Below, piece by piece: positions 19,728 through 28,318 of a stretch of DNA of 64,000 nucleotides (position 1 is its first letter; every line of letters begins with the position of its first letter). Position numbers and translations under genes: made by a program. Source of the stretch: Thomasclavelia cocleata (GTDB lineage: Bacteria; Bacillota_I; Bacilli_A; Erysipelotrichales; Coprobacillaceae); NCBI RefSeq assembly GCF_900102365.1, contig NZ_FOIN01000001.1:40064-104063 (forward strand), read 5' to 3'. The notes under the pieces were generated by a model. The model searched no databases. It was not told the DNA's origin and worked only from the letters and a program-made list of their open reading frames with translations.

Positions 19728-20198
19728 TCAAGCCTCACTAATAAACTTAACCTCAACTTGATATTCATTCTTAGTTTTTTCCATAATTACTTTAATTATA
19801 CTATTTGCATCATTACCATTAGCATTTTTTTTATCAACGATTACTTTAATAGTTTTATTTTCAACCTCCACAAAAGCATTCTTAAAACCTGCTTCATTAA
19901 CAATTTTGGTAATTTTCGCTTCTAACGCTGCTGTTTCTTTAGCTTCACTGATAGTAGCTAAGGCAGATGCTATTTTATCACTATCACTTTCACTAGAAGC
20001 AATAATTGCGTTATTTTCGCTTATTAAGTCTTCTCTTTCTTTATCTAAATTCTTTTGTAATGCTTCAATTTGTGATATCTCTTGATTATTTACTGCTACT
20101 TCATTAACAGTATTTTCAGGAGGTAAAAGAATATAGTAAATTGAAAGTACTAAAATTAGACTAAATAAGGTTAAAAAAGTAATTGCTTGTCTATTCAT
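19728..20198 (-). CDS. spoIIIAH: Stage III sporulation protein AH-like (SpoIIIAH)
   Basis: 156 residues: an N-terminal membrane helix (ITFLTLFSLILVLSIYYILL), a Glu/Asn-rich helical linker, then a YscJ/FliF-like ring-building motif domain with KITKIVNEAGFKNAFVEVENKTIKVIV. In Bacillus SpoIIIAH binds SpoIIQ to form the mother cell-forespore channel. The spoIIIAA-AG genes that normally precede it are not present; efp is directly upstream. Length is shorter than the Bacillus protein (218). Confidence 0.82.
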   Translation of the reverse strand: MNRQAITFLTLFSLILVLSIYYILLPPENTVNEVAVNNQEISQIEALQKNLDKEREDLISENNAIIASSESDSDKIASALATISEAKETAALEAKITKIVNEAGFKNAFVEVENKTIKVIVDKKNANGNDANSIIKVIMEKTKNEYQVEVKFISEA

Positions 20199-20256
20199 AT
20201 TTTTTCTCCTTTATCAACTACTTTATTATATGCAGTAAGAAAAAAAGTATGAAAAA

Positions 20257-20279
20257 AACACTAGTTTAAAACTAGTGTT
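20257..20279 (-). terminator. efp terminator
   Basis: 11-bp inverted repeat (AACACTAGTTT / AAACTAGTGTT) followed on the minus strand by seven T residues. It separates efp from spoIIIAH. Confidence 0.88.
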
Positions 20280-20835
20280 AAGCTCTACCTTGATATTTAC
20301 CATCAACAGTATTTACTATTACCATTTCTCCTTCTGAGATAAATAATGGTACTTTGATTTGGAACCCAGTTTCAATAACTGCATTTTTAGTAGCTCCAGT
20401 TGCAGTATCACCTTTAACAGCTGGTTCTGTTTCAATAACTTTAAAAGGAACATTAATAGGTAATGAAACCCCTAAAACTTCTCCTTCGTAACTAGTTACT
20501 TCAACTTCATCACTTTCTTTTAAGAAATTAATTTCCCATTCAAGATTATCAGCAGGAATTTCAATTTGCTCATAAGTTTCATTGTCCATAAAAACCAATG
20601 CTTCTCCAGAATTATAAAGGTACTGCATTTTATTTTTATCGATATGAGCTTTTTTAACTTTATCATTTCCACCAAAAGTAACTTCAGTAGTTGCTCCAGT
20701 TCTCATGTTTTTCATTTTAATTCTAATATTAGCAGCAGCACGTGCTGTTTTATTATGTGAGTAATCTAATACAACATATAGGTTACCTTCATATTCAAAA
20801 GTAATCCCTGGTCTTAAGTCTCCAACACTAATCAT
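20278..20835 (-). CDS. efp: Translation elongation factor P
   Basis: 185 residues, the standard length. Three OB-like domains; the modifiable tip is in SHNKTARAAANIRIKMKNM near residue 32, where position 29 region carries Lys. Promotes peptide bonds at polyproline stretches. GGAGAT precedes the ATG. Confidence 0.97.
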   Translation of the reverse strand: MISVGDLRPGITFEYEGNLYVVLDYSHNKTARAAANIRIKMKNMRTGATTEVTFGGNDKVKKAHIDKNKMQYLYNSGEALVFMDNETYEQIEIPADNLEWEINFLKESDEVEVTSYEGEVLGVSLPINVPFKVIETEPAVKGDTATGATKNAVIETGFQIKVPLFISEGEMVIVNTVDGKYQGRA

Positions 20836-20910
20836 TTTAAAATCTCCTTATTTGTAATTTACGCTGTGATTATATCAAAAATCATTGATAAAGTGAAGTA
20901 GTTTTACTAA

Positions 20911-21306
20911 TTATTGATACTCAAATGAAGATATGACTAAAGTTTCAATATTTATTTTTAGATTAAAACTATATTCCTGTTCTTTTTTTCTAACAGTTGT
21001 TAAAATATAGTAAAAATTACCTAAATCATCAACTGTATATTCGATTACATAGTTCTGAATATTAATAATGTCACTAATTAAAACTTCATTTAAAATCATT
21101 TCCTTATAATATCTTAAAATAGTTAATTCAATTAATCGACTCTCATTTATTTCTTTTACTCTATTTATTGCTTTACTATTATTAATGATCCCTGAAAAGA
21201 ACACTCCAATATTTAATACTAACACTAAAAAAATAATTAATACTAGCTGTAAAATTGAACCTTGGGTTTTATTGAATTTGTTCATCGTTTTCATATATCT
21301 TTTCAT
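20911..21306 (-). CDS. ComGG-like competence membrane protein
   Basis: About 131 residues. After KTQGS a single hydrophobic helix (ILQLVLIIFLVLVLNIGVFF) is followed by a periplasmic-type domain. No pilin GFTLIE box. Position as last gene of the comG operon and the TQGS-helix layout fit ComGG. It overlaps the preceding gene. The start is uncertain: ATGs at 21306, 21294 and 21285 are all possible and none has a clear Shine-Dalgarno. Confidence 0.6.
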   Translation of the reverse strand: MKRYMKTMNKFNKTQGSILQLVLIIFLVLVLNIGVFFSGIINNSKAINRVKEINESRLIELTILRYYKEMILNEVLISDIINIQNYVIEYTVDDLGNFYYILTTVRKKEQEYSFNLKINIETLVISSFEYQ

Positions 21307-21721
21307 AATTTGTAGCAATTAAATAGTAAAAATCCTTTTTACCATTATTTAGTTGCATATATATTTTTTTATTATCTAAATAAAAATCTAAACTCTTGAC
21401 ATCCCTGATAATAATATCAAATCCTGGCTCTTTAACAACTCTATTATTATGTAATGAAATAGTATATAACTGTTCTTTTTCATCTTTAAATGACAAAACA
21501 TTACTAACAACAATATTTTTTGAAGTGTATAATATTTTAGCTAACTGTTTGGCACCAATTGCATAATTACTAGAATTAGTAGATATTTTATCTTTATAGG
21601 CAATTGTTTTAATAATTGGTAGTGCATTTAAAATAATTAATAAACATATAGATAGTGAAAATAAAACTTCAATCAGTGTAAAACCTCGTTTATTGATGTT
21701 GATAAATCGTTTGTTTGCCAT
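21269..21721 (-). CDS. ComGF-like competence pseudopilin
   Basis: 150 residues with a type IV prepilin box KRGFTLIEVLFSLSICLLI at the N-terminus and, in the body, VVKEPGFDIIIRDVKSLDFYL, which resembles ComGF. Part of the DNA-uptake pilus. It overlaps neighbours on both sides. Confidence 0.7.
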   Translation of the reverse strand: MANKRFININKRGFTLIEVLFSLSICLLIILNALPIIKTIAYKDKISTNSSNYAIGAKQLAKILYTSKNIVVSNVLSFKDEKEQLYTISLHNNRVVKEPGFDIIIRDVKSLDFYLDNKKIYMQLNNGKKDFYYLIATNYEKIYENDEQIQ

Positions 21722-21894
21722 AAATTTAGCTCCTTATCATTTTGAAATTCAATATATCTTTCATAACTTTCATTGTCTTTTTGATAATATTTTAACCCAC
21801 TAGTATAACTACTAAAAATCACTACTATAATAGTAATAAAAATACTAAATGCCAATAAACTTTCTATAAGTGTCATCCCTTTATTCTTTAACAT
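21673..21894 (-). CDS. ComGE-like prepilin
   Basis: 73 residues from the ATG at 21894, preceded by GGAAGTGGGG. Prepilin cleavage box KNKGMTLIESLLAFSIF and a single helix. A short minor pseudopilin by position and motif. Confidence 0.6.
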   Translation of the reverse strand: MLKNKGMTLIESLLAFSIFITIIVVIFSSYTSGLKYYQKDNESYERYIEFQNDKELNLWQTNDLSTSINEVLH

Positions 21895-22288
21895 AAAAAA
21901 CCCCACTTCCAACATTAAATATAATACTTCGACATTCTTTTTGATTGCAAATATTCAAATGATTTCCACTATTAACATTACCGTTTTTATTAAAATAAAG
22001 TTCAAAACTATCTTGAAAATAATAATTTTCATCAAGCTTAACAATAAATTCTTTTTGATAATTATAACTAATTTGATTAATATCAATTAAAACATTAATT
22101 TGTTTATGATTTATCAATGCTTTTGCTTTTACCTCTTCCAATAAATCAATAACTTTACTGCATTGCTGATCAATTGATAATTGTGGTGGTGATGAGATAG
22201 CAAAACTGAGTGTAAATAAGCTAAGAATTATAATAATACTAATTGTAAAAATAACTTCAACTAAAGTAAATCCCTGATTATCTCGCAT
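21881..22288 (-). CDS. ComGD-like prepilin
   Basis: 135 residues with the prepilin box DNQGFTLVEVIFTISIIIILS. The body ends in a Cys-containing segment NICNQKECRSIIFNVGSG. ATG at 22288 is preferred (GGCAGG upstream), but 22300 is possible. It overlaps comGC. Confidence 0.7.
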   Translation of the reverse strand: MRDNQGFTLVEVIFTISIIIILSLFTLSFAISSPPQLSIDQQCSKVIDLLEEVKAKALINHKQINVLIDINQISYNYQKEFIVKLDENYYFQDSFELYFNKNGNVNSGNHLNICNQKECRSIIFNVGSGVFYVKE

Positions 22289-22580
22289 AAGCCTGCCCAT
22301 CACTAATTGAAATTGTTAATCCACTTGGACATGTAACCTGTTTTTCAGTTAAATATGGATGCTCACCAGAAGTTAAATCATGAATGCTAGTTGGTAAATA
22401 TCCATTTTCGATCTCATACAAAATAATTTGGGAATTAACTACTTCAACTTGAGCATCACAGCTCTTTTCTTTAACAACCCTATTTTTACTGGTAACATTT
22501 GGTATTACTAATAATAAAATAATTAAGATAACAGAAATACAAAATATCATTTCAATAAGCGTGAATCCTCTTCTTTTCAT
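22278..22580 (-). CDS. comGC: Major competence pseudopilin ComGC
   Basis: 100 residues: cleavage box KRRGFTLIEMIFCISVILI, then AQVEVVNSQIILYEIENGYLP...SIHDLTSGEHPYLTEKQVTCPSG, the typical ComGC body with two cysteines. AAGGAGG precedes the ATG. Confidence 0.88.
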   Translation of the reverse strand: MKRRGFTLIEMIFCISVILIILLLVIPNVTSKNRVVKEKSCDAQVEVVNSQIILYEIENGYLPTSIHDLTSGEHPYLTEKQVTCPSGLTISISDGQAYAR

Positions 22581-22592
22581 TTTTTCTCCTCC

Positions 22593-23594
22593 TTATAGAT
22601 TACTAATCACTGACATCATTGGAATAACAATAGAAATATAAACTAAAATAACAAATCCTGCAGTAAAACAATAAACAAACGGAACAGTAAATTTAATTAC
22701 CTGAGTTACCTTAAAATGCAAAGTATCTAGAGATATTTTTAAATAATTATCAAGTGATTTATTGCTACGATTATCATGTAATAATATCTTAAAACAAGTG
22801 ATAAATAGTGGTTCAAAATAATCAAACTGAGAAATTATATATTCTAATGATTCCCCTAATAAAATTTTTCTATATATTTCATATATTAACATTTTAATGT
22901 CACTATCATCGATTTGTTGATAGAGCATAATAATTATATCTGTAGAATCATAGCCATTAATTAATAGTTCATTATAATATAAGGCAAATTTAATAGAATA
23001 ATATTTTTTTATCATTCTTTGAATTATCCAGGCATGTTTTATTAAAAAATCAATTAATTGAAAATATTGTTTTTTTATCGCATATAAAGAGACAAAACAA
23101 ATTGTTCCAAAACAAAAAAGTATAATAATTATTATAATTGGAATAATTGTAAATAGTTTAAACATGATTTTTGTGAATAAATCTGGTTCAATAGCAAATT
23201 CTATAAATAGCTGCATTATTGATGGCAAAAGTGCATAAACAATAAACAGTGAAAACATCATTAAAAAAATCACTAATAAAACAGGATAAGTTAATTCTTT
23301 TTTTAATTTCTTTAAAGTATTATCTTTTGTTTTACAAATTTCTAAGCTTTGAATAATTGCTTTAGAAAGATTATTTTTAATTCTAAAAAACTTAAAGTAT
23401 TCAATAAATGTATGATTAAAATCTTCTTCTATAATTGCCTCATCTAATGTTAAACCATTATTTAATTTTCTTTTAATATCTTTTACCTTATTAGTATTAA
23501 AAATAAATTCACAGATTTCTAAAACATCTTGTATTAAATAACCTTGTTGTAAAAAATAAGCTAAATTTTCTAAAAAACGATAATCATCACTCAT
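22593..23594 (-). CDS. comGB: Competence pilus assembly membrane protein ComGB
   Basis: 333 residues of the GspF/PilC family: cytosolic T2SSF domains separated by hydrophobic segments (~110-135, 150-175 and a C-terminal helix at ~305-325). It overlaps comGA by 8 bp. Confidence 0.88.
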   Translation of the reverse strand: MSDDYRFLENLAYFLQQGYLIQDVLEICEFIFNTNKVKDIKRKLNNGLTLDEAIIEEDFNHTFIEYFKFFRIKNNLSKAIIQSLEICKTKDNTLKKLKKELTYPVLLVIFLMMFSLFIVYALLPSIMQLFIEFAIEPDLFTKIMFKLFTIIPIIIIIILFCFGTICFVSLYAIKKQYFQLIDFLIKHAWIIQRMIKKYYSIKFALYYNELLINGYDSTDIIIMLYQQIDDSDIKMLIYEIYRKILLGESLEYIISQFDYFEPLFITCFKILLHDNRSNKSLDNYLKISLDTLHFKVTQVIKFTVPFVYCFTAGFVILVYISIVIPMMSVISNL

Positions 23595-24573
23595 AAAAAA
23601 TTCCTGCTACTTGCTGATAATTAATTAGATTATTCTCTAATAAATATCGTGCATTATCTCTAAATGTTGTATAATTAACAACTTGTTTATTAAAAAAAGT
23701 ACTTATCTTATTTTTATCTAAATATTCGGATAAAATTAGTGGAGTATGCTTATCTTTATGATAAAGCATTTTTTGTGATAAGACCCCGATCAAAACATCT
23801 TCAACATCAATTTTTAAAACACCCAGATTCAAAAGTCTTCTAATTGTCGTTAAACAATTACTTGAATGAATAGTAGTTAAAACAAGATGACCAGTCAAAG
23901 CACATGTGATTGCTAATTTTGCAGTTTGTTCATCTCGAATTTCGCCAATCATAATTATATCTGGATCATGACGCAGGATTTGCTTTAAAGAATTACTATA
24001 TGTTATTCCTAATTTTTCGTTAATCTGAATCTGAAGACAATAAGATTTCTTAATCTCAATTGGATCTTCTAAAGTTACAATATTTTTTTGACATCGTTGA
24101 TGAATTGTATCTAATAAAGTATAGAGTGTTGTAGATTTACCAGATCCTGTTGCCCCACTAACAATAAATAATCCCGAATCAAATTTAACAATCTGTTCTA
24201 AAAATTTTTTTGTATCTTTAAAAATAGTAAGTTCATCTATTGATAACTGATGATGATTATTTAGTATTCGCACAACTATACTATCAACATCTTTACCAGG
24301 CAAACTAGAAATACGGAGATAATAAATCTTATTTTCATATGTATAATTAATATGTCCTGTTTGAGGTTTTAATTGAAAGTTAATATCAATATTTGATTTG
24401 AAACGAATATAATTCATCAATTTAATACCTATTTTGTATTCTAAAGTATCATAAAGCACTAAATCACCATGTTGACGAAATGAAATAGTACACTGCTGTT
24501 TTAACAATAAATGAATATCTGATGTTTTATAATCTATAGCATGGTTAATTATCTTTTCAAATAAGTCATTCAT
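23587..24573 (-). CDS. comGA: Competence pilus assembly ATPase ComGA
   Basis: 328 residues of the GspE/PilB secretion ATPase family. Walker A IVSGATGSGKSTTLYTL, Asp box TLEDPIEI, Walker B MIGEIRDEQTAKLAI and His box GHLVLTTIHSSN are all intact. Powers assembly of the transformation pilus. GGAGG precedes the ATG; the region upstream carries palindromes. Confidence 0.92.
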   Translation of the reverse strand: MNDLFEKIINHAIDYKTSDIHLLLKQQCTISFRQHGDLVLYDTLEYKIGIKLMNYIRFKSNIDINFQLKPQTGHINYTYENKIYYLRISSLPGKDVDSIVVRILNNHHQLSIDELTIFKDTKKFLEQIVKFDSGLFIVSGATGSGKSTTLYTLLDTIHQRCQKNIVTLEDPIEIKKSYCLQIQINEKLGITYSNSLKQILRHDPDIIMIGEIRDEQTAKLAITCALTGHLVLTTIHSSNCLTTIRRLLNLGVLKIDVEDVLIGVLSQKMLYHKDKHTPLILSEYLDKNKISTFFNKQVVNYTTFRDNARYLLENNLINYQQVAGIFYE

Positions 24574-24599
24574 AAAATATCCTCCTATTATCTCTTACG

Positions 24600-24627
24600 A
24601 TATTAAAAGTAAAATTACTTTTAATAT
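24600..24627 (-). promoter_or_regulatory. 28-bp perfect palindrome in the comGA leader
   Basis: Arms 24600-24612 and 24615-24627 (TATTAAAAGTAA core) pair perfectly around AA. It lies 27 bases upstream of the comGA ATG. It could be an operator or an RNA hairpin; it has no T run suitable for termination. Confidence 0.5.
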
Positions 24628-24711
24628 TTACAAATAAATTAATTATCAGCTTCTTACGAAATAGGATTTTCACATTTTCTATGATAAGTTTTAAATTAAA
24701 AATAGAAAACA

Positions 24712-24731
24712 ACATGTTAGCACGAACATGT
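24712..24731. repeat. Short inverted repeat ACATGTT/AACATGT
   Basis: 7-bp arms with a 6-base spacer (AGCACG), about 140 bp upstream of comGA and just beyond the terminator of the metallo-hydrolase gene. Possible operator; function unknown. Confidence 0.35.
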
Positions 24732-24735
24732 CATA

Positions 24736-24767
24736 TAAAAAGGTTAAGACATAATTTGTCTTAACCT
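24736..24767 (-). terminator. Terminator of the MBL-fold hydrolase operon
   Basis: 11-bp perfect stem (AGGTTAAGACA / TGTCTTAACCT, 24741-24767), followed on the minus strand by TTTTTATAT. The 140 bases between it and the upstream stop codon are AT-rich and hold no visible gene. Confidence 0.82.
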
Positions 24768-24906
24768 AACCTATAACTGCCATATTGGTAAACTCTAAAA
24801 ATAAAGTCACTAACAATAAATCGCATCATTTAATTGAGTAATTATTACATACTATTTATTTTCATTAAAATAACTTTTAACAATTACATTTTCAATTAAA
24901 TAATCT

Positions 24907-25515
24907 TTATAAATAAGGATTATTTAATAATTCATATTGTAAAGTTGTACTAGCTCCATGACCTGGATAAACTATAGCATCAAAATCAAATTCTTTAATT
25001 TTACCTAATGATATATTAGTATCATGTTTAGATGAATTAGGAAAATCAAATCTACCAATTGATCCCTTAAATAATACATCACCAGAAAAAATAATATTCT
25101 CTTTAGGTAAATATATCATTGATGAACCAGGACAATGTCCTGGCATATGCAACCAAACTATCTCAAAATTATTAATTTGCATCTTTTCTTCACTAACAGT
25201 TACTGGTGCTTTAACAACAAAAGGTTTTTCATAAACTGACAGATTAGCTTTAACATCCTGTAATAAAAACAAATCGTCGTGATGAATATAGATTGGACAA
25301 TGAAAATGCTCATATAAATAATCTACTGCTCCAATATGATCGAAATGTCCATGTGTTAATAAAATAGCATCTAAAACAAATTCATTTTCATTTAAATAAT
25401 TAAGTACTTTTTTACCATTAGCTCCTGGATCAACTATAAAACAATGTTTGTCATCACTACTAACAACATAACAATTAGTTTGTATATTTCCTAATATTAA
25501 TGTTTTTACTTTCAT
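24907..25515 (-). CDS. MBL-fold metallo-hydrolase (YqgX/GloB-like)
   Basis: 202 residues. The zinc site HGHFDH is present, plus GHCPGSS, SGDVLFKGSIGRFD and YPGHGAST, as in glyoxalase II-like hydrolases. The neighbour order hydrolase-comGA matches B. subtilis yqgX-comGA. AAGGAGG precedes the ATG. Substrate not established. Confidence 0.9.
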   Translation of the reverse strand: MKVKTLILGNIQTNCYVVSSDDKHCFIVDPGANGKKVLNYLNENEFVLDAILLTHGHFDHIGAVDYLYEHFHCPIYIHHDDLFLLQDVKANLSVYEKPFVVKAPVTVSEEKMQINNFEIVWLHMPGHCPGSSMIYLPKENIIFSGDVLFKGSIGRFDFPNSSKHDTNISLGKIKEFDFDAIVYPGHGASTTLQYELLNNPYL

Positions 25516-25541
25516 TTACACTACCTCCTTATAAAGAAAAA

Positions 25542-25557
25542 AAGCCGTTAGGCTTAT
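25542..25557 (-). terminator. rpmG terminator
   Basis: Short hairpin AAGCC-TAAC-GGCTT on the minus strand followed by a T run. Overlaps the rpmG stop codon. Confidence 0.75.
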
Positions 25558-25703
25558 TTTTTTTCTTTATGTACAGTTTTTTTATTACATCTTGGACAGT
25601 ATTTATTTACTTCCATTCTATCTGGATGATTTCTTTTATTTTTTGTATTAATGTAATTTTCTTCACCACATTCAGTACATTTAAGAATGATATTTTCTCT
25701 CAT
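25554..25703 (-). CDS. rpmG: 50S ribosomal protein L33
   Basis: 49 residues read directly from the minus strand. It starts [17 protein letters not shown] and ends [17 protein letters not shown], with both CxxC zinc knuckles kept (zinc-binding L33 paralogue). GGAGGTG lies 8 bases upstream of the ATG at 25703. Confidence 0.95.
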   Translation of the reverse strand: MRENIILKCTECGEENYINTKNKRNHPDRMEVNKYCPRCNKKTVHKEKK

Positions 25704-25773
25704 TACTTACACCTCCATTTGTAAACTTCCGTTAAATATATTAACACAGTATCCTTACAATTACTAGTATTTT

Positions 25774-27867
25774 TTAATTTAAACCATACTTTTCTACATA
25801 TTTATCAACAATTTGGTGTGAGATATATGGTGCAGAGCTTGTTCCAGTTGTTGCCTTTGTCTGTCTAATCGCTACACATGCAAATGCAATCGCTGGCTTG
25901 CTATTTTCATCTGCTTGTATATACCCTATCTGTAAATGATTAGGATAATCAGTATCTCCTGTTCCAGTATAATCTTCGGCTGTTCCAGTCTTGGCATATG
26001 TTATATATGATTTGCCACTCCAAAAAGCATTACATGTTCCATTACTTCTTGTTACACAGGCTCTCATTCCTTGTTTGATCTGACTAAATGCTGTTGCCTG
26101 GTTTGATACATCATCTAGTACCTCTGGTTTAGCTGTATAATTTGCATTTGCTGTTCCATCCTGATCATCTACATATGAATCCATCATCAGCCTAGGTTTA
26201 ATTCTTTTTCCCCCATTAGCCAATGTACATGCATATTGCGCTAATTGGATATTTGTATAAGTATCATACTGTCCTATTGAAGCATCAAGCAAAAGTCCCC
26301 CAGTTCTATTTCTATCTCTATGAACTCCTAATTCTTCATAAGGAACATCTATTCCAGTTTTGACTCCCAATCCAAGTTCTCCCAAGTCTCTTCTTAGTGT
26401 TTCAAATGCTGCATCGTTTATCTTCAATGGTCCATCATAAACATAATTTGCTCCCCCTAGCAACATCGCTATCCTAAACATATATACATTTGATGAATAT
26501 GCTAGTGCATCTATCTCATTAATTAGTCCCATATCTCGATGCGATTTCTTTTCTTTAGTTCCCTTTATCTTGATAGGTTCATCCATAAATGTAGTTCCTG
26601 CTTGAATTAATCCTTCTTTAAATCCAGTATAGACAGTTCCTCCCTTGATTGTTGAACCTATAAGATTAGCATCTAAATAATTACCAGCTGCATAGTCTGT
26701 TACTTCGCCAGTTTCTTTATTGATAATCTTTCCTGACATTACAATTATCTCACCTGTATAAGGATCCATCATTGTAAAAAACATCTTATTAAAAAAGCGG
26801 TTTTGACTATTCATTGCCTTTAGTTCATCTTCAATTAGTTTGTCAGCTAACTGCTGCAGTTCCCAATCAATTGTTAATCGAATATTTGACCCTGCTGTTC
26901 CTGTCTTCGCATTTGTTATGATCGGATTTCCTTTACTATCATAGTTAAGTGTATAGCTACTGTCATTTCCACGCAATATCTCTTCATATTGTTTTTCCAA
27001 TCCTGATACTCCTACACGTGAATCATTTTGGTAACCTAAAGCTAACAACTGATTCTTCAACTCTACTGGTAATCCTTGTTTTTTGGTTGTAACTTTTCCT
27101 AGCACCTGCTTAAACTCATTATCATAGACATACTGTCTCGACCAATCTGTGGTTACATTGATTCCTGGTAAAATATCAGCATTTTCACCAATAATACTAG
27201 CTTCCTGCTCAGTTATTCCCTCAGCTAAAATTGATGAACCACTAGTACAACTTTTCATCAAATAATAAAAATGAGTATAGATCAAAGTAGCTTCATCCAA
27301 ATGTTCGTTAAGCATTTCATCACTAATACGATCAATCTGCAAACTCAACAAAGCCTTTTCATAATTTGCCTGCTTTTTAAGTTCTACTTTTTCCTCATCA
27401 CTAACTAGATTCTTAGCTAAATCAGGAAAAGCAATAATAAAATAATCCTTCTTATTTCGTTTAGAAATCAAAGAAGTATCAAGATTGATAGTTTTAGCTA
27501 AAAATTTAGCTGAAGACTGAAGTTGTTTATCAGTGATCTTCTTTGGTGCATAATATGTAGCACAAATAACATTGGTATTTTGAACTAATTTTGTATATTC
27601 ACGATCGACGATTTCACCTCTTGGTGCATCAGTTGAATAAGTAGCAATACCATATTTTTCAAGCTTTATAGCCAATTCATCAGCTTCATTAAATTGGATA
27701 AAAGCCAACCTAGCAGCCATAACTGAAGTAATAGCAATAATAAAACATAGCAAAACGATCAAACGTCTACTAATAATATTATCTTGCTGACTCTTTTGTT
27801 CACGTTCTTGTTCTAAGGCACCATAAAAACGAATTTTATGCATCTTATTTCGAAAGTTAAATGACAT
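25774..27867 (-). CDS. Class B penicillin-binding protein (PBP2/MrdA-like transpeptidase)
   Basis: 697 residues: cytosolic tail, one membrane helix at ~35-55, the dimerisation domain opening APRGEIVDREYTKLV at ~81, and a transpeptidase domain from ~335. Catalytic motifs are Ser405-T-I-Lys408, SSN (458-460) and KTG (626-628). No PASTA domain. Cross-links peptidoglycan during elongation or spore cortex synthesis; which one cannot be told. Its base use is visibly richer in G+C than its neighbours, which hints at transfer. Confidence 0.9.
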   Translation of the reverse strand: MSFNFRNKMHKIRFYGALEQEREQKSQQDNIISRRLIVLLCFIIAITSVMAARLAFIQFNEADELAIKLEKYGIATYSTDAPRGEIVDREYTKLVQNTNVICATYYAPKKITDKQLQSSAKFLAKTINLDTSLISKRNKKDYFIIAFPDLAKNLVSDEEKVELKKQANYEKALLSLQIDRISDEMLNEHLDEATLIYTHFYYLMKSCTSGSSILAEGITEQEASIIGENADILPGINVTTDWSRQYVYDNEFKQVLGKVTTKKQGLPVELKNQLLALGYQNDSRVGVSGLEKQYEEILRGNDSSYTLNYDSKGNPIITNAKTGTAGSNIRLTIDWELQQLADKLIEDELKAMNSQNRFFNKMFFTMMDPYTGEIIVMSGKIINKETGEVTDYAAGNYLDANLIGSTIKGGTVYTGFKEGLIQAGTTFMDEPIKIKGTKEKKSHRDMGLINEIDALAYSSNVYMFRIAMLLGGANYVYDGPLKINDAAFETLRRDLGELGLGVKTGIDVPYEELGVHRDRNRTGGLLLDASIGQYDTYTNIQLAQYACTLANGGKRIKPRLMMDSYVDDQDGTANANYTAKPEVLDDVSNQATAFSQIKQGMRACVTRSNGTCNAFWSGKSYITYAKTGTAEDYTGTGDTDYPNHLQIGYIQADENSKPAIAFACVAIRQTKATTGTSSAPYISHQIVDKYVEKYGLN

Positions 27868-27892
27868 TTCTTTGCCTCCTTATTACTTAATT

Positions 27893-27921
27893 ATTATAGA
27901 CTAAATACTCTTTTAAGTAAA
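27893..27921 (-). promoter_or_regulatory. Putative promoter for the PBP-rpmG-hydrolase run
   Basis: On the minus strand TTTACT (27916-27921), a 17-bp spacer and TATAAT (27893-27898), about 26 bases before the PBP start and its GGAGG. Confidence 0.5.
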
Positions 27922-28022
27922 TCAAAACAGAAATTTACCATAAAATAAAGAAAGTGACCAAAATCATTTACTACTTAAATTCATTACTTCTTGCTACTTC
28001 ACTAATACAGTTAACACTTTTC

Positions 28023-28154
28023 TTAATTACTATTTAAAGTAACCCAATAATGATAACCTAAACAATTAGTCCCATTTTCAACTGCTTGAACAATCCAACC
28101 CAAATGCTCACAAATAAATTCAATACTAAACCATTTAAAAAGCAACTTTATCAA
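28023..28154 (-). pseudogene. Remnant of a glycoside hydrolase family 1 (beta-glucosidase) C-terminus
   Basis: A 43-codon frame reads FICEHLGWIVQAVENG then TNCLGYHYWVTLNSN. This resembles the C-terminal helix and GYHYW-x-DN segment of GH1 6-phospho-beta-glucosidases (EHL-W-x-x-A-I-E-x-G). The rest of such a gene is absent. A GGAGGA precedes a TTG at 28154, so a short peptide could still be made. The remainder of the 27868-28318 gap holds the PBP promoter and the lepA terminator; nothing else seen. Confidence 0.4.
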
Positions 28155-28261
28155 TAAATCCTCCTCCAAACCTTAGTCCCTTTGCAAAAATATTAAATTA
28201 TCATAATTTTCCTTGATAGTATCTATTATTTTAAAGTCTTATTTAAATATATTCAATAAAA

Positions 28262-28312
28262 AAGACAATGCTTAATTCAGTTAAATACAACTGAAAAGCA
28301 TTGTCCTCTTTG
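28262..28312 (-). terminator. lepA terminator
   Basis: Stacked hairpin: outer 10-bp arms GACAATGCTT (28264-28273) / AAGCATTGTC (28296-28305) and inner TTCAGTT / AACTGAA. On the minus strand six T residues follow. Confidence 0.88.
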
Positions 28313-28318
28313 ATAATG

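Noticed and set aside
25500-25724. Plus-strand frame over rpmG
   Set aside because: Antisense to L33, whose CxxC motifs and Shine-Dalgarno are clear on the minus strand.
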